This document shows, piece after piece, positions 1 through 8,224 of a stretch of DNA of 41,183 nt. Position 1 is the first letter of the stretch. Each line of letters opens with the position of its first letter. The notes beneath the pieces are model-generated. The model was not told where the DNA came from, ran no database searches, and worked only from the letters and a program-made list of their open reading frames with translations. A program made the translations under genes and the position numbers. This DNA is from Nitrospira sp. (GTDB taxonomy: Bacteria; Nitrospirota; Nitrospiria; Nitrospirales; Nitrospiraceae), in the NCBI GenBank assembly GCA_016788465.1, contig JAEURV010000141.1, positions 1 through 41,183 of the forward strand, in the 5' to 3' direction.

Positions 1-61
1 GCTCATGGCGTCGCTCGGATTGGCGTGCTCGTCGAATCGTCGATTTGTGAATTCGGGGCAT
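1..61 (-). CDS. rpsT: 30S ribosomal protein S20, N-terminal part (runs off the window)
   Basis: Only the first 20 codons are in the window. On the minus strand an ATG at 61-59 follows an AGGAGT ribosome binding site with about 5 bases of spacing. The readable start is MPRIHKSTIRRARQSERRHE. The block HKST-RRARQSERR matches the basic amino-terminal helix of S20, which binds 16S rRNA in the small subunit. It is divergent from pyrF, with an 88-base gap. The call rests on a short fragment but the motif is characteristic. Confidence 0.72.
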   Translation of the reverse strand, partial: MPRIHKSTIRRARQSERRHE

Positions 62-149
62 CGATTACTCCTGTAAGTAAAGAAGAAATTTTGTATCATA
101 GGGTCTTGCTGACCGTCAAGGATCAGTTTTGGGGGAGGAGCGAAGGAAG

Positions 150-863
150 ATGACGAAGATCGTGGCACGCGATCGGCTTATGTTTGCATTGGATGTTCCC
201 TCGGCAGATGAGGCTGATCGGCTCTTGGACCGACTCCAGGGGCATCTGACGTTTGTGAAGGTCGGACTTGAACTCTACACGGCAGCGGGACCGGAGATGG
301 TGAAGCGGATCGTGGAGCGAGGCATGCGGGTGTTTCTTGACCTGAAATTTCTTGATATCGAGGAAACAGTCCGTCGTGCGACGAGTCGGGTGGCCGCGAT
401 GGGGGTCGAGTTCTTGACCGTTCATGCCAATCGCAAGGCACTGACCGCCGCCGTGCAAGGGCGTGACGGCTCATCGCTCAAGTTGCTGGCTGTGACCGTG
501 TTGACGAATTTCGACGGCAATGACCTGCGAGAGATGGGGATTCAGCGGACGGTCCAAGACCTTGTGACCGCCAGGGCGTTACTGGCCTCAGAAGTCGGTT
601 GCGACGGTGTGGTCGCGTCCGGTGAGGAAGCCACGGCACTCCGCCGGACCGTCGGGCCGCATTTCACGATCGTGACGCCGGGTGTCCGGCCAGCCGGCAA
701 AGGGGTCGATGACCATGCTCGCGCGACGACGCCTACGCAAACCATTGCCGCTGGAGCGGATTATCTGGTGATCGGTCGACCGATTCGTGATGCGGTAGAT
801 CCTGCTGCGACCGTCGGCGCTATCCTGTCGGAGATGCAAGCGGCATTTGATGCACGTGGGTAG
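150..863 (+). CDS. pyrF: Orotidine 5'-phosphate decarboxylase
   Basis: Catalyses the last step of UMP synthesis, OMP to UMP plus CO2, in the cytoplasm. The 237-residue product is a TIM barrel of normal family length. D15, K37 (FVKVG) and the catalytic array D64-x-K66-x-x-D69 (DLKFLDIEET) are present; many homologues have His-Asp where this one has Leu-Asp. The phosphate-binding end GRPIRDA is near residue 215. The frame is open from a TTG at 129, but ATG 150 is preferred because GGGGGAGGAG lies just upstream and the protein then starts at the usual place (MTKIVARDRL). Confidence 0.95.
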   Translation: MTKIVARDRLMFALDVPSADEADRLLDRLQGHLTFVKVGLELYTAAGPEMVKRIVERGMRVFLDLKFLDIEETVRRATSRVAAMGVEFLTVHANRKALTAAVQGRDGSSLKLLAVTVLTNFDGNDLREMGIQRTVQDLVTARALLASEVGCDGVVASGEEATALRRTVGPHFTIVTPGVRPAGKGVDDHARATTPTQTIAAGADYLVIGRPIRDAVDPAATVGAILSEMQAAFDARG

Positions 864-874
864 CTGGAGTTGAG

Positions 875-904
875 TTGCGATAGCAGTCGGCCCTTTGTTA
901 ATAT
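875..904 (+). promoter_or_regulatory. Possible promoter for tRNA-His
   Basis: TTGCGA at 875-880 and TAATAT at 899-904 are 18 bases apart, after the pyrF stop and about 22 bases before the tRNA. This would let the tRNA be transcribed separately from pyrF. The match to the consensus is only moderate. Confidence 0.3.
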
Positions 905-926
905 CTCGGTTCTTCAAACCCGTATG

Positions 927-1003
927 GTGGGTGTAGCTCAGTTGGTTAGAGCGCCGGATTGTGGATCCGGAGGTCGCGGGTTCGAAACCCGTCATCCACC
1001 CCA
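927..1003 (+). tRNA. tRNA-His (anticodon GTG)
   Basis: A full cloverleaf can be drawn. The acceptor stem GTGGGTG (927-933) pairs with CATCCAC (993-999). The D-arm is GCTC/GAGC, the anticodon stem CCGGA/TCCGG with loop TTGTGGA (anticodon GTG at 961-963), and the T-arm GCGGG-TTCGAAA-CCCGT. The base before the acceptor is G (926) opposite C1000, the G-1:C73 pair that marks tRNA-His. The 3' CCA is encoded (1001-1003). Confidence 0.97.
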
Positions 1004-1234
1004 TCGTTTTCATTCGTCCCTCTCGTTAACCTAAGCCCTTCCAGCCGGTGAGCACTTCCCTACGAATAGGGGCTGGCAAAGGGCGATACCCTGTGTGCTG
1101 CCGATACAGGGATGCAAGTGCAGGGTATAGCGGGGCATGACCCCTCTGATTGTAAATATAAAAAAGTTTGGTGAATTAGGCCGAGTGCGTACATGGCTTG
1201 ACTGTAGATCTTAAATGTGTAACCATCGGTTACC

Positions 1235-1591
1235 ATGGTGGATCGTGATGATATTGCACTCGGTGTCTATCTCAGACAGATAGCTGGTGAACGTCTCGGC
1301 GTGATTGCTGTTGTGCATCAGGTCGGCACCAGTTGGTCCGGTGAATGGTTCTTTCAGGTGCGGTACCTGAGTCGGCCGGCGGGCGTGAATAAGCGAACCA
1401 GTTCAGTATGGAGTGCAAATCTTCGTGAGAGAGATCTGATTCATTTCGAACTCATTGGTGCATGGATTACGGCGCAGGCCTTGTTGGCAAGCGGCCCACC
1501 ATCGCTGAAGTCAAAGAAACCCCCACGGGTGCCAGCTTGGATGCGAGGAATCGGACGGCCGAATCAGCTTCGTTTATTTGAAGATTTCTAG
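1235..1591 (+). CDS. Hypothetical protein, 118 residues
   Basis: I do not recognise this family. The protein is soluble and basic, with no signal peptide or membrane segment. It has a compact first half (residues 1-85, with repeated Trp and aromatic residues around SWSGEWFFQVRYL) and a short basic tail ending in RPNQLRLFEDF. The ATG at 1235 lies inside ACCATGGT, without a strong ribosome binding site. Codon use resembles its neighbours. It stands alone between tRNA-His and a repeat copy. Confidence 0.6.
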   Translation: MVDRDDIALGVYLRQIAGERLGVIAVVHQVGTSWSGEWFFQVRYLSRPAGVNKRTSSVWSANLRERDLIHFELIGAWITAQALLASGPPSLKSKKPPRVPAWMRGIGRPNQLRLFEDF

Positions 1592-1689
1592 TCGCCACCA
1601 TGGCTAGGGAGAGGCTCGAGGCTGTGACTTCTTCGAAGGAATAGATGTCAGATGGTTCCTTCTTGGAGAATAGATCAGCTCTCAACGGA

Positions 1690-1890
1690 ATGTTGACACA
1701 CACATTCTCGATGCGGAACACCTACGGCATTCGCGATCCTCGGCGGAAGCAGAGTGGCCGGTAGGCGGCTCAGAAAGGACGTCCGACAAGGCTGCAGCGA
1801 AGGAAGAGGCTAATCGTAGTCTGTGCTGTACGTTGAACCTCTGAGTGTGGTGAGAACGTCGCCGGTGGGCTTGCCGAGCGACTGTTGAGA
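1690..1890 (+). repeat. Dispersed repeat, copy A (long form)
   Basis: This stretch aligns by eye over its whole length with the reverse complement of 33318-33526; 59 of the first 70 bases match. Its second half (from about 1764) also matches 28836-28954. Shared words are AGCGAA, GAATCGTA or its variant, CCTCTGAG and GCCGG-GGGCTT. It fills most of the 361-base gap between 1591 and 1953 and lies 63 bases past the stop of the minus-strand PilZ gene. No transposase is present. It contains a minus-strand ORF (1894-1682) whose peptide is partly conserved in copy C. Confidence 0.8.
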
Positions 1891-1952
1891 GCATTCGGGT
1901 TTTTCCCCTGAGAGGGGGGTGTCATGAGACCCTGGTTGTGGAGTGGGAAGTG

Positions 1953-2603
1953 TTAATTCTCTGGAACCGGATTTCGACCGGTTTGGCCACGAATAGACTT
2001 GATTGTGAGCATGCGCCGAACAATGGAGCGTGCCTCACTCCAGATTTTCTCAGGCACATCGTCGATAGGCATGCTGATCTCACTCTGGGGAAGGTCTGAA
2101 TTGCTATTCCGATGTGCTTTCGCTGTCATCATGGTCGAAGCGAGATCGGCTGCAGCGACTCGGCGGAGGATCTCTTCCAGGGATGGAAGCGAAGGTTGTG
2201 GTGGAAGGGGTTCACCACGGGATTGCGTCGCTCTGATCTGATGTGAAGGCTCTTGGTCAGTGGTCTGCGACATCCATATAAGTCCGAGTTTTTGCTGAAG
2301 GAACTCGGTAACCCAAGCTTGATCCTCCTGGGCGATCTCGTTTGCTTCAATGGCAAACTCCTGCTCCTTTACCCATAGCACGATTGCACGGTGAATGCAG
2401 AGCGGGGTGGCCCTGTCCGGGATTGACACCTTCAAAGTCAGTTGCATGCCTGGTGCGACTGGTATTGATCCTGCCACCCGCCAACCACGAGCAGTCAGAT
2501 CCAGGACTGTCCCTTCCGCGAGAAATGCCCCATCTCCGTACAACGCAGGCCAGCTCACTGGAAACCGACTATGTCGCCGCATGGGATCGGTTCTATTACT
2601 CAT
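1953..2603 (-). CDS. PilZ-domain protein, probable cyclic di-GMP receptor
   Basis: The 216-residue protein has a PilZ domain in its first 110 residues. RRHSR near residues 9-13 fits the RxxxR c-di-GMP-binding arm. DLTARG near residues 35-40 fits the second motif D/NxSxxG, with Thr in place of Ser, so binding is likely but not certain. The rest (about 115-216) is proline- and serine-rich and then helical, with no named domain. It is cytoplasmic and has no signal peptide. It stands alone on the minus strand, with a repeat copy just beyond its stop. A diguanylate cyclase lies in the same window (27514-28761). Confidence 0.78.
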   Translation of the reverse strand: MSNRTDPMRRHSRFPVSWPALYGDGAFLAEGTVLDLTARGWRVAGSIPVAPGMQLTLKVSIPDRATPLCIHRAIVLWVKEQEFAIEANEIAQEDQAWVTEFLQQKLGLIWMSQTTDQEPSHQIRATQSRGEPLPPQPSLPSLEEILRRVAAADLASTMMTAKAHRNSNSDLPQSEISMPIDDVPEKIWSEARSIVRRMLTIKSIRGQTGRNPVPEN

Positions 2604-3084
2604 GGACGCTCCCTGTATTTGTGCCCATCAGATCGTTAATCCAAGGGTAGCGGAGAGAGTAGCTGAGCGCCTTCCTCAAAATATTTACCTCAAAGGAGGG
2701 GGATGCGGTTCTGAGCAAACTGCTCTGCTCCCCACTTCCCTCTGCTTTAGAGAAGTCTGAAGTCTGTGAGAGCGGATATTGCATTGTTCGGATGCTTGAT
2801 GGCAAGGCCGCCAGGATCAATGAAGCCTTGTTCGCTATACGAAGTGGTAGAAGAGGGGGATATATATCGAACATGGCGTGACTTTTACGATGTAAGATCG
2901 AGCCCATTGCGTATGCAGTGGGTCAAAGAATTGATGAGGCTTCTGCGAATAGACGAAGTGAGCCCGGAGGCCTCGTATCCTGGTAGAATGACCGGCAAGA
3001 TTCGATGATCAGAGAACCTATCACCAGTCATGATCTTCGTGCAGTGACTCACCGTGAGCACATGAGTTGAGAGGAGATGTAGCC
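2604..3084. other. Gap of 480 bases with no convincing gene
   Basis: Short open frames occur on both strands (2766-3008 plus, 2907-2596 minus). They overlap each other, lack good ribosome binding sites and show no family features. AAAGGAGGGGGATG at about 2692-2705 looks like a start site, but the frame closes after three codons. The gap holds the upstream regions of the divergent PilZ and 3085 genes. Confidence 0.4.
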
Positions 3085-3375
3085 ATGAAGACGCTTGTAC
3101 TCCGAATAGTGGGAGTTCTGATGTTTTTTGCAGTAACGGTGGGTAGCATGCCCAGTTCTGTTATTGCGCTTCCCCCAGTCCAAGGAGAAGTGATTTCGCT
3201 GACAACAGGGATTCCAGGAACCATGGTGATTCGGGACGATAAAGGGCAACTTCATATCCTGAACCTTACTCAACAGACTCAACTTGGGGCCCGGTTCAAG
3301 GTGGGTGATAAGGTGTTAGCCTTTTTCAGTCCCTATGGTGTCAGTGCAGTCCAACTTCAGGGAGGGAATCGATAA
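3085..3375 (+). CDS. Small exported protein, 96 residues
   Basis: I do not recognise the family. ATG 3085 has the ribosome binding site GAGAGGAGAT 6-15 bases upstream. The first 30 residues (MKTLVLRIVGVLMFFAVTVG then SMPSSVIALPP) form a signal peptide with a likely cut after the SSVIA stretch, so the 65-residue mature protein should be periplasmic. The mature part is rich in beta-branched residues, with GEVISL, GTMVIRD and GQLHILNL, and resembles a small beta-barrel that might bind a ligand; this is inference. Confidence 0.7.
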   Translation: MKTLVLRIVGVLMFFAVTVGSMPSSVIALPPVQGEVISLTTGIPGTMVIRDDKGQLHILNLTQQTQLGARFKVGDKVLAFFSPYGVSAVQLQGGNR

Positions 3376-3437
3376 GAAGGTTCATATGATGAACCCACCA
3401 GAGATCAGGGCGTGCTCTTCCCATGCAGTTGCTTGCC

Positions 3438-3656
3438 TCACCGGCGAGTTGCAGTTAGAACTCCTCCAAAGCCAAGGAGTATCCCTAGGATGGTTAAGAA
3501 TGAGGATGGGTCTGGCAGGCTGGTATCTTCAGGTGGTGACCAGTCGACGAAAATGCCCAGTGCGATCAAGATGGCACTTAGGGTCAGCATCATCTTCCAG
3601 CGTAGCATGAAGCGGTGACTGTTCTCGGCCGTGTCTTCCCCTTGTTCTACAGGCAT
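3438..3656 (-). CDS. Small membrane protein, 72 residues
   Basis: The frame extends to 3824, but the start chosen is ATG 3656 because TAGGAGGG lies just before it. The protein has a charged N-terminus (residues 1-20), a first membrane segment near 22-38 (MMLTLSAILIALGIFV), a short loop with WSPPEDTS, and a second segment near 53-68 (FLTILGILLGFGGVL), ending in TATRR. Function is unknown. It converges with the 96-residue exported protein, whose stop lies 62 bases away. Confidence 0.62.
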   Translation of the reverse strand: MPVEQGEDTAENSHRFMLRWKMMLTLSAILIALGIFVDWSPPEDTSLPDPSSFLTILGILLGFGGVLTATRR

Positions 3657-3796
3657 TGGCCCTCCTAGGCTGAAAAACCGACAGCATGGCGAATGGAACC
3701 AATGAGGGTCAAGGCAAAGTGTTGCCCTTGTCGGAGGCAACTCCAAGAGCGTATCTTTAAGATCGATCAAGTCAATGGAACCAAAATGAGCGTTAC

Positions 3797-4621
3797 ATGG
3801 AGAGTCTAAAAAAGGGTTGGACATGGTTCTGGCGGCAAAGTCTTCTCAGCAAGGTCGCCATCCTGGGTCTTATTGCTGCCTTTGTCCCCTTCGTGCTTCC
3901 TACGGTTGTGGCTTGGTTTAGGCCGACGATGATTCATGTTGGAGTGTCGTTCTATACCTACGAACGGGGTGTTCAGCCACAGGGCATGAATACACTCTAT
4001 TTCTTTGAACGACGTAATCTGGTTTCGGACTGCAGTATCCGACGGGAGGAGCAATCTGTCTCGAACGGACGGGCGAAGACGCTCGATCCACAAGGCTGGG
4101 TGCTTATCAAACTCCTGCTTGAAAACGTGTCCAGTCGTGACCTGACGAGCCTTCGGGTTGGCGTGCGGTCTCCTGCCATCAATGAGACAACGCAGCTGGG
4201 GGCCGCTCCCACCTTAGTTGTCTCGGGTAACAAAGAAGCACCGCCAGAGGTAAAGCCCTTGTATGTGATTTCGATTGCGACTTTGCCCGCGGAGAGTTCG
4301 GTAGTCATTACGTTGAAGACACCTATAGACGACAATCTCCGCGACTTTGTTTATGTCAAACGTCGTCCTGTAACCATCCAAGTGCCGTATGTTGCTGCGG
4401 AGCAATTCAGAGACTATCCCCCGATTGTTTCACGCATGAATGCGGTTAAGATGTTGAATCGGGAGGGAGTCTTACGCGCTCGCAATGACGGCTTTTCTGA
4501 CGAAAGGCTTCAGGTCACGATTTTGCCTTCGAACGAGCCAACCCGGGAGGATGGAGAGATCATGTATCGTCCTCTCCCGAGAGCAAAAACATGTTCGGAA
4601 GCGGAAGCGGGTGTGTGGTGA
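3797..4621 (+). CDS. Membrane-anchored hypothetical protein, 274 residues
   Basis: I do not recognise the family. ATG 3797 opens with MESLKKGWTWFWRQSLLSK, then one membrane segment near residues 19-41. The rest is a soluble domain, probably periplasmic. Around 100-190 it has the look of an immunoglobulin-like beta-sandwich (VLIKLLLENVSSRDLTSLRV, ESSVVITLKTP), a fold often used for protein contacts; this is inference. The C-terminus is charged. The gene converges with the flavoprotein at 4663, 41 bases away. Confidence 0.62.
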   Translation: MESLKKGWTWFWRQSLLSKVAILGLIAAFVPFVLPTVVAWFRPTMIHVGVSFYTYERGVQPQGMNTLYFFERRNLVSDCSIRREEQSVSNGRAKTLDPQGWVLIKLLLENVSSRDLTSLRVGVRSPAINETTQLGAAPTLVVSGNKEAPPEVKPLYVISIATLPAESSVVITLKTPIDDNLRDFVYVKRRPVTIQVPYVAAEQFRDYPPIVSRMNAVKMLNREGVLRARNDGFSDERLQVTILPSNEPTREDGEIMYRPLPRAKTCSEAEAGVW

Positions 4622-4662
4622 TCGTTGCCGTGAACGATTGATACGGTTTACAAGAGAAAGCG

Positions 4663-5961
4663 TCATTCGAATGATGAAGCAGCATGACCGGGGGAGGTAC
4701 CGTTGAGAACACTTCTTGATGCTGATTCTCCAGCCAGCCACCCGGTTGCCCAGGCCCATTGAAAATTGAATCCTCCGATTCTGCCGTCACAATCGAGTAT
4801 TTCTCCGAGAAGATAGAGCCCAGGAACCAGTTTCGATTCCATTGTCCGATAGTTGATTTCTTCCAATGGAACTCCACCTGCAGTGACTTCTGCCACATTC
4901 CATCCACGGTCACCGATAACTGGAAACTGAAACCGGGTCAGTACATCCAATAACTGATCTCGATGGAGGCGCGTGGTCTGGGCTACCGCTCTCTGCGGTT
5001 CACAAGCCTGGTGACGACAGAGGGATTCGGCAAAGCGATCAGGGACCAGGGCTGAAAGCGTTCGAACCAGTGAGCGTCTCGGATGCTGTGCCGCCTGGGC
5101 AATGAACCAATCTCGAAGCGCATCAGCCGACTGTCCGGGAACAAAGTTGCCGTATATTTCCACAGAGGCACCTTGTTTTGTTGCTAGGGTCCAGAACCGG
5201 CTGGCGTCTAGAACCACGGGACCACTGATTCCAACATGGGTCCATAAGAGGCTTCCCGTGCGGCGGTCGACTTCTCGTCCCTCTATCCGTGTGATGAGTT
5301 CTACATCGTGGGAAAGGCCTGAGAGGGTAGTCTGGAACATAGAGCGGTCAAGGACGAGTGGAACCAAGGCCGGTGCGGTCGGAGTGATCTGATGCCCAAG
5401 CCGGTGTGCCAGGTGGTATCCGAATCCGTCACTTCCACTTTTGGGCAACGACTGACCACCGGTGGCAAGCATGACACGTGAGGCATGCGTGATACCGTGG
5501 CTGTGTTGCACCAGAAACCCTGTCTTGGTCTGAGAAATCTCCCGCACGCGGTGGTCTGGACAGATCATCACTCCGGCGCGTCGAGCGTTGTCGATCAATG
5601 CGTTAAGCACCGTGCGTGCCTTATCAGTTGTAGGAAAGAGCTTGCCCGTCGGTTCACGCTTTAACTCAACTCCCATTGAGGCAAACCAGGCGATCGTTCG
5701 TTCTACAGGAAATGTTGCCAGCACATTTCGGATGATGTTGCGATTGCCGAAAAAATCCTTCGGTGTGACGACGTCGTGCGTAATGTTACAGCGTCCACCG
5801 CCTGACACCAGAATCTTTGCTCCAATCTGCTTCGCGCCATCGAGTAGAAGGACGCGGCCGTCGATCTGTTCGTGTGCAAACCTCTGCGCTGCAGCGATCG
5901 CGCTGGTCAGGCCTGCCGCGCCCGCACCCACGATGACGATGGCAGCAGAGTGATCAGTCAT
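4663..5961 (-). CDS. HI0933-family (BaiN/YhiN-like) FAD-dependent oxidoreductase
   Basis: The 432-residue protein starts with a Rossmann FAD-binding motif, IVIVGAGAAGLTSA (residues 9-22). It carries the family signature SGGGRCNITH near 54-63, TGKLFPTTDKA near 105-115, the second nucleotide-contact stretch LATGGQSLPKSGSDG near 165-180, and a C-terminal GGFNFQWAWATGWLAG. Homologues are cytoplasmic flavoproteins of mostly unproven substrate; one bacterial group reduces bile-acid intermediates, which does not transfer here. Length is normal. It is monocistronic, facing the hypothetical gene at 3797-4621. Confidence 0.88.
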   Translation of the reverse strand: MTDHSAAIVIVGAGAAGLTSAIAAAQRFAHEQIDGRVLLLDGAKQIGAKILVSGGGRCNITHDVVTPKDFFGNRNIIRNVLATFPVERTIAWFASMGVELKREPTGKLFPTTDKARTVLNALIDNARRAGVMICPDHRVREISQTKTGFLVQHSHGITHASRVMLATGGQSLPKSGSDGFGYHLAHRLGHQITPTAPALVPLVLDRSMFQTTLSGLSHDVELITRIEGREVDRRTGSLLWTHVGISGPVVLDASRFWTLATKQGASVEIYGNFVPGQSADALRDWFIAQAAQHPRRSLVRTLSALVPDRFAESLCRHQACEPQRAVAQTTRLHRDQLLDVLTRFQFPVIGDRGWNVAEVTAGGVPLEEINYRTMESKLVPGLYLLGEILDCDGRIGGFNFQWAWATGWLAGESASRSVLNGTSPGHAASSFE

Positions 5962-6172
5962 TTGATCTCCGCTTCTTTATGGATCAGCACAGTCTCATGG
6001 GTCATTTTCGCAGGCACGGAGCGTTGTGTTTTGGTGAAGACACATGATGAATTTCGTGATGATGTTTGTGGATAAAATACTTGTAGCTCTGTGCAAGGCT
6101 CTGAAAACAGAGGGTGAATTTCCATTTCTCCGAGAGAGACCAGAAAGGACATTAGATGGTTTTAACTGACCG

Positions 6173-6187
6173 TTAACACGATGTTAA
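6173..6187. promoter_or_regulatory. Operator-like inverted repeat TTAACA-cga-TGTTAA
   Basis: A perfect 6+3+6 dyad lies 51 bases before the microprotein at 6238. Two further half-sites flank it: TTTAAC at 6161-6166 and TGTTAA at 6196-6201. Regularly placed half-sites suggest a dimeric regulator. No regulator can be assigned from the sequence. Confidence 0.45.
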
Positions 6188-6237
6188 TGTTTCAGTGTTA
6201 AGAAAGACGGGTCATCATTATCGGGAGGAGGAACTCC

Positions 6238-6393
6238 ATGACCTGTCGAAAGTGTAAAGGGTTGATGATTCAAGAACGGCAACCAGCGGTGTCTTCCAGT
6301 ACAGTCATTCTTCGTTGTCTGAATTGTGGTTTGATCATTGACCCATTGATCGAGCTAAATCGCAGCAACCACATGCGAGCAAAGGCCGCGTAG
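6238..6393 (+). CDS. Zinc-ribbon microprotein, 51 residues
   Basis: ATG 6238 follows GGGAGGAGGAACTCC, a very strong ribosome binding site. The peptide has two CxxC knuckles, CRKC (residues 3-6) and CLNC (28-31), so it should bind one zinc ion as a treble-clef or ribbon fold. The segment between is polar and the tail (SNHMRAKAA) is basic. It could be a small nucleic-acid- or protein-binding factor; the partner is unknown. A strong start site, intact knuckles and an upstream dyad support a real gene despite its size. Confidence 0.78.
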   Translation: MTCRKCKGLMIQERQPAVSSSTVILRCLNCGLIIDPLIELNRSNHMRAKAA

Positions 6394-6457
6394 CGAGACC
6401 ATGCATTCCAATTTTTTGGAATAGCTGGTCCGGATGGGGTGGGTGTCGCGTGCGCGG

Positions 6458-7231
6458 TCAGATCGAAAACTCTGCCCACAAAAACGTATGGTCGGACGGT
6501 TCCTTCGCTCGTCGCGGCTCGACATCCACATCCGCCTTCACGCATTTTTCAGCCAGCGGTGGAGTTGCCATCATATGATCAATGCGCCATCCTTTGTTGG
6601 CTGCCAGTGAGCTGGGCGCGCGATAGTCCCAAAATGTGTACTGCTGACGAGTCGGGTACAGTTTGACAAAGACATCCTCGAATCCCCAGGCAACAGTCTG
6701 TTCGTATGCTTTCCGTGCCGCTTCGTGGTAGCAGACATGATTCAAATGCTTCTCCGGGCTGTGAACATCCATTGGGCGTGGGGCCACGTTCATGTCTCCG
6801 CACCAGATAGCGGGAGCCTGCGGTGAAAGATGTTTGGTAAAGTAGTTCCGCAGCCGCTCATACCAACCTAGTTTGTAGGCATATTTGGGTGAGTCGATTT
6901 CGAATCCCTGCGGCACATACGTATTGATAATCGGAATTCCACCAATGATGACTCTCAGCAAGCGAGAGTCTTCCGGTTCTCCACCGTCATCGAATCCGTA
7001 AAAGACTGCCTCCGGTTTGTGACGACTGAGAATCGCCACGCCGTTATAGGACTTCATGCCGCGAAAGGTAATGTCGTATCCACTGGGTGTTAATGCCTGT
7101 AATGGGAACTCGCTATCTTGAACCTTGGTCTCTTGAAGACAAAGGACATCCGGCTTATGTTGTTCGAGCCAAGCAAGCACGATCGGAAGCCGTTTGCGCA
7201 AGGAATTGGCGTTGAACGTGGCGATTTTCAT
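6458..7231 (-). CDS. xthA: Exodeoxyribonuclease III / AP endonuclease
   Basis: A 257-residue Mg-dependent nuclease of base-excision repair that cuts at abasic sites and degrades 3' ends. Family motifs are all present: N7/N9 in ATFNANSLRKR, the metal-binding E34 in LQETKV, YNGVAIL near 62-68, the INTYVPQG Tyr region, the catalytic WCGDMNVAP near 144-152, WRIDHMM near 216-222, and the C-terminal SDHTFLWAEF with the catalytic Asp-His pair. Start ATG 7231 gives MKIATFNANS, the usual beginning. It runs in the same direction as oxyR, 84 bases downstream of it. Confidence 0.95.
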   Translation of the reverse strand: MKIATFNANSLRKRLPIVLAWLEQHKPDVLCLQETKVQDSEFPLQALTPSGYDITFRGMKSYNGVAILSRHKPEAVFYGFDDGGEPEDSRLLRVIIGGIPIINTYVPQGFEIDSPKYAYKLGWYERLRNYFTKHLSPQAPAIWCGDMNVAPRPMDVHSPEKHLNHVCYHEAARKAYEQTVAWGFEDVFVKLYPTRQQYTFWDYRAPSSLAANKGWRIDHMMATPPLAEKCVKADVDVEPRRAKEPSDHTFLWAEFSI

Positions 7232-7315
7232 TGAAAGGTTCTCCGATCGACGTGTCGCATCCTAACAAAAGCACTCCAGGGGCAACAAGCGGAACCAGGG
7301 GGCCGTCAAACCTGA

Positions 7316-8224
7316 TTATTCGTCCACCATGCTGAGTCCAGGAATCTTTAAGGCTCTAACGGATGCCCGTAGGATCTCAATCACTTGTGGGCGGGTGTAC
7401 CCACGCCGCCACGCAAGACCGATACGGCGGCCAGGTACGGGTTCCGCCAGCTTGATGGTGATCAGGCGCTTATTCTGATGTTTGGAGGTGAGAGCGCTGC
7501 AGGGCATCACAGTGATTCCGAATCCGGAGACCACCATCTGCCGGATGGTTTCCAAAGAGTTTCCTTGCCATCCTTCTGTGTCGGAACGACTGAGTTCCGG
7601 ACATGCCTCCAGGACTTGCTGTCGGAAGCAGTGGCCGGCATGGGGCAACAAGACTTTCTCCGTACTTAATTGTCGAGAATCGAGTAGCTTCTTTTTCTGC
7701 CAGGGGTGTCCGACGGGGACCACAGCCTGAAACGGTTCATCATAGAGGGGGGTGGTGAGGATGCCGGATTCCTCGAAGGGAAGGGCAATCATGATGACAT
7801 CGAGCTTTCCGTTCTTCAGCATGCCTGCCAAATTTTGTGTCAGGTTCTCCTCTAGCTCCAAGGGCATCTTTGGCGCACGCGCATTGAGCCGCGGGACGAG
7901 ATCGGGGAGAATATAGGGGCCAACTGTCGAAATAACCCCCAACCGTAACAGCCCATTCAGCTGGTCTTTGCCCTGGGCTGCCAGGATTTTCACTCGCTCG
8001 GCTTCCTCTAACACGCGCTGAGCCTGATGGATGATTTGCTCACCTAACGGGGTGAGCTCCACCTTGTTCTGGCGCCGTTCAAAGATCGTCACTCCTAAGT
8101 CGTCTTCCAACTTCTTGATCGCCAGGCTCAGCGCCGGCTGAGTCACGAATACTCGCTCGGCAGCTCGGCCGAAGTGCCGTTCTTGTGCGACGGCCACAAC
8201 ATATTGCAACTCAGCCAGCGTCAC
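7316..8224 (-). CDS. oxyR: OxyR-type hydrogen-peroxide-sensing LysR regulator
   Basis: The 302-residue LysR protein has a winged helix-turn-helix at residues 1-60 (FGRAAERVFVTQPALSLAIKKLE) and a periplasmic-binding-like sensor domain at 90-300. C199 and C208 (GHCFRQQVLEAC) fall at the same numbers and spacing as the peroxide-sensing pair of E. coli OxyR, so this is OxyR rather than a generic LysR protein. Start is GTG 8224 behind GAGAGGAGAG. It is divergent from the cytochrome c peroxidase gene at 8611, a likely target given that both respond to H2O2. Confidence 0.9.
   Translation of the reverse strand: MTLAELQYVVAVAQERHFGRAAERVFVTQPALSLAIKKLEDDLGVTIFERRQNKVELTPLGEQIIHQAQRVLEEAERVKILAAQGKDQLNGLLRLGVISTVGPYILPDLVPRLNARAPKMPLELEENLTQNLAGMLKNGKLDVIMIALPFEESGILTTPLYDEPFQAVVPVGHPWQKKKLLDSRQLSTEKVLLPHAGHCFRQQVLEACPELSRSDTEGWQGNSLETIRQMVVSGFGITVMPCSALTSKHQNKRLITIKLAEPVPGRRIGLAWRRGYTRPQVIEILRASVRALKIPGLSMVDE

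Noticed and set aside
1690-1890. Intact insertion sequence
   Set aside because: No transposase frame and no clear terminal inverted repeats with target duplications; only a non-coding repeat is supported.
2766-3008. 80-codon plus-strand frame, with another frame on the opposite strand over the same bases
   Set aside because: Start is a GTG without a good ribosome binding site, and no family features are seen. It might be a remnant, but it cannot be supported.
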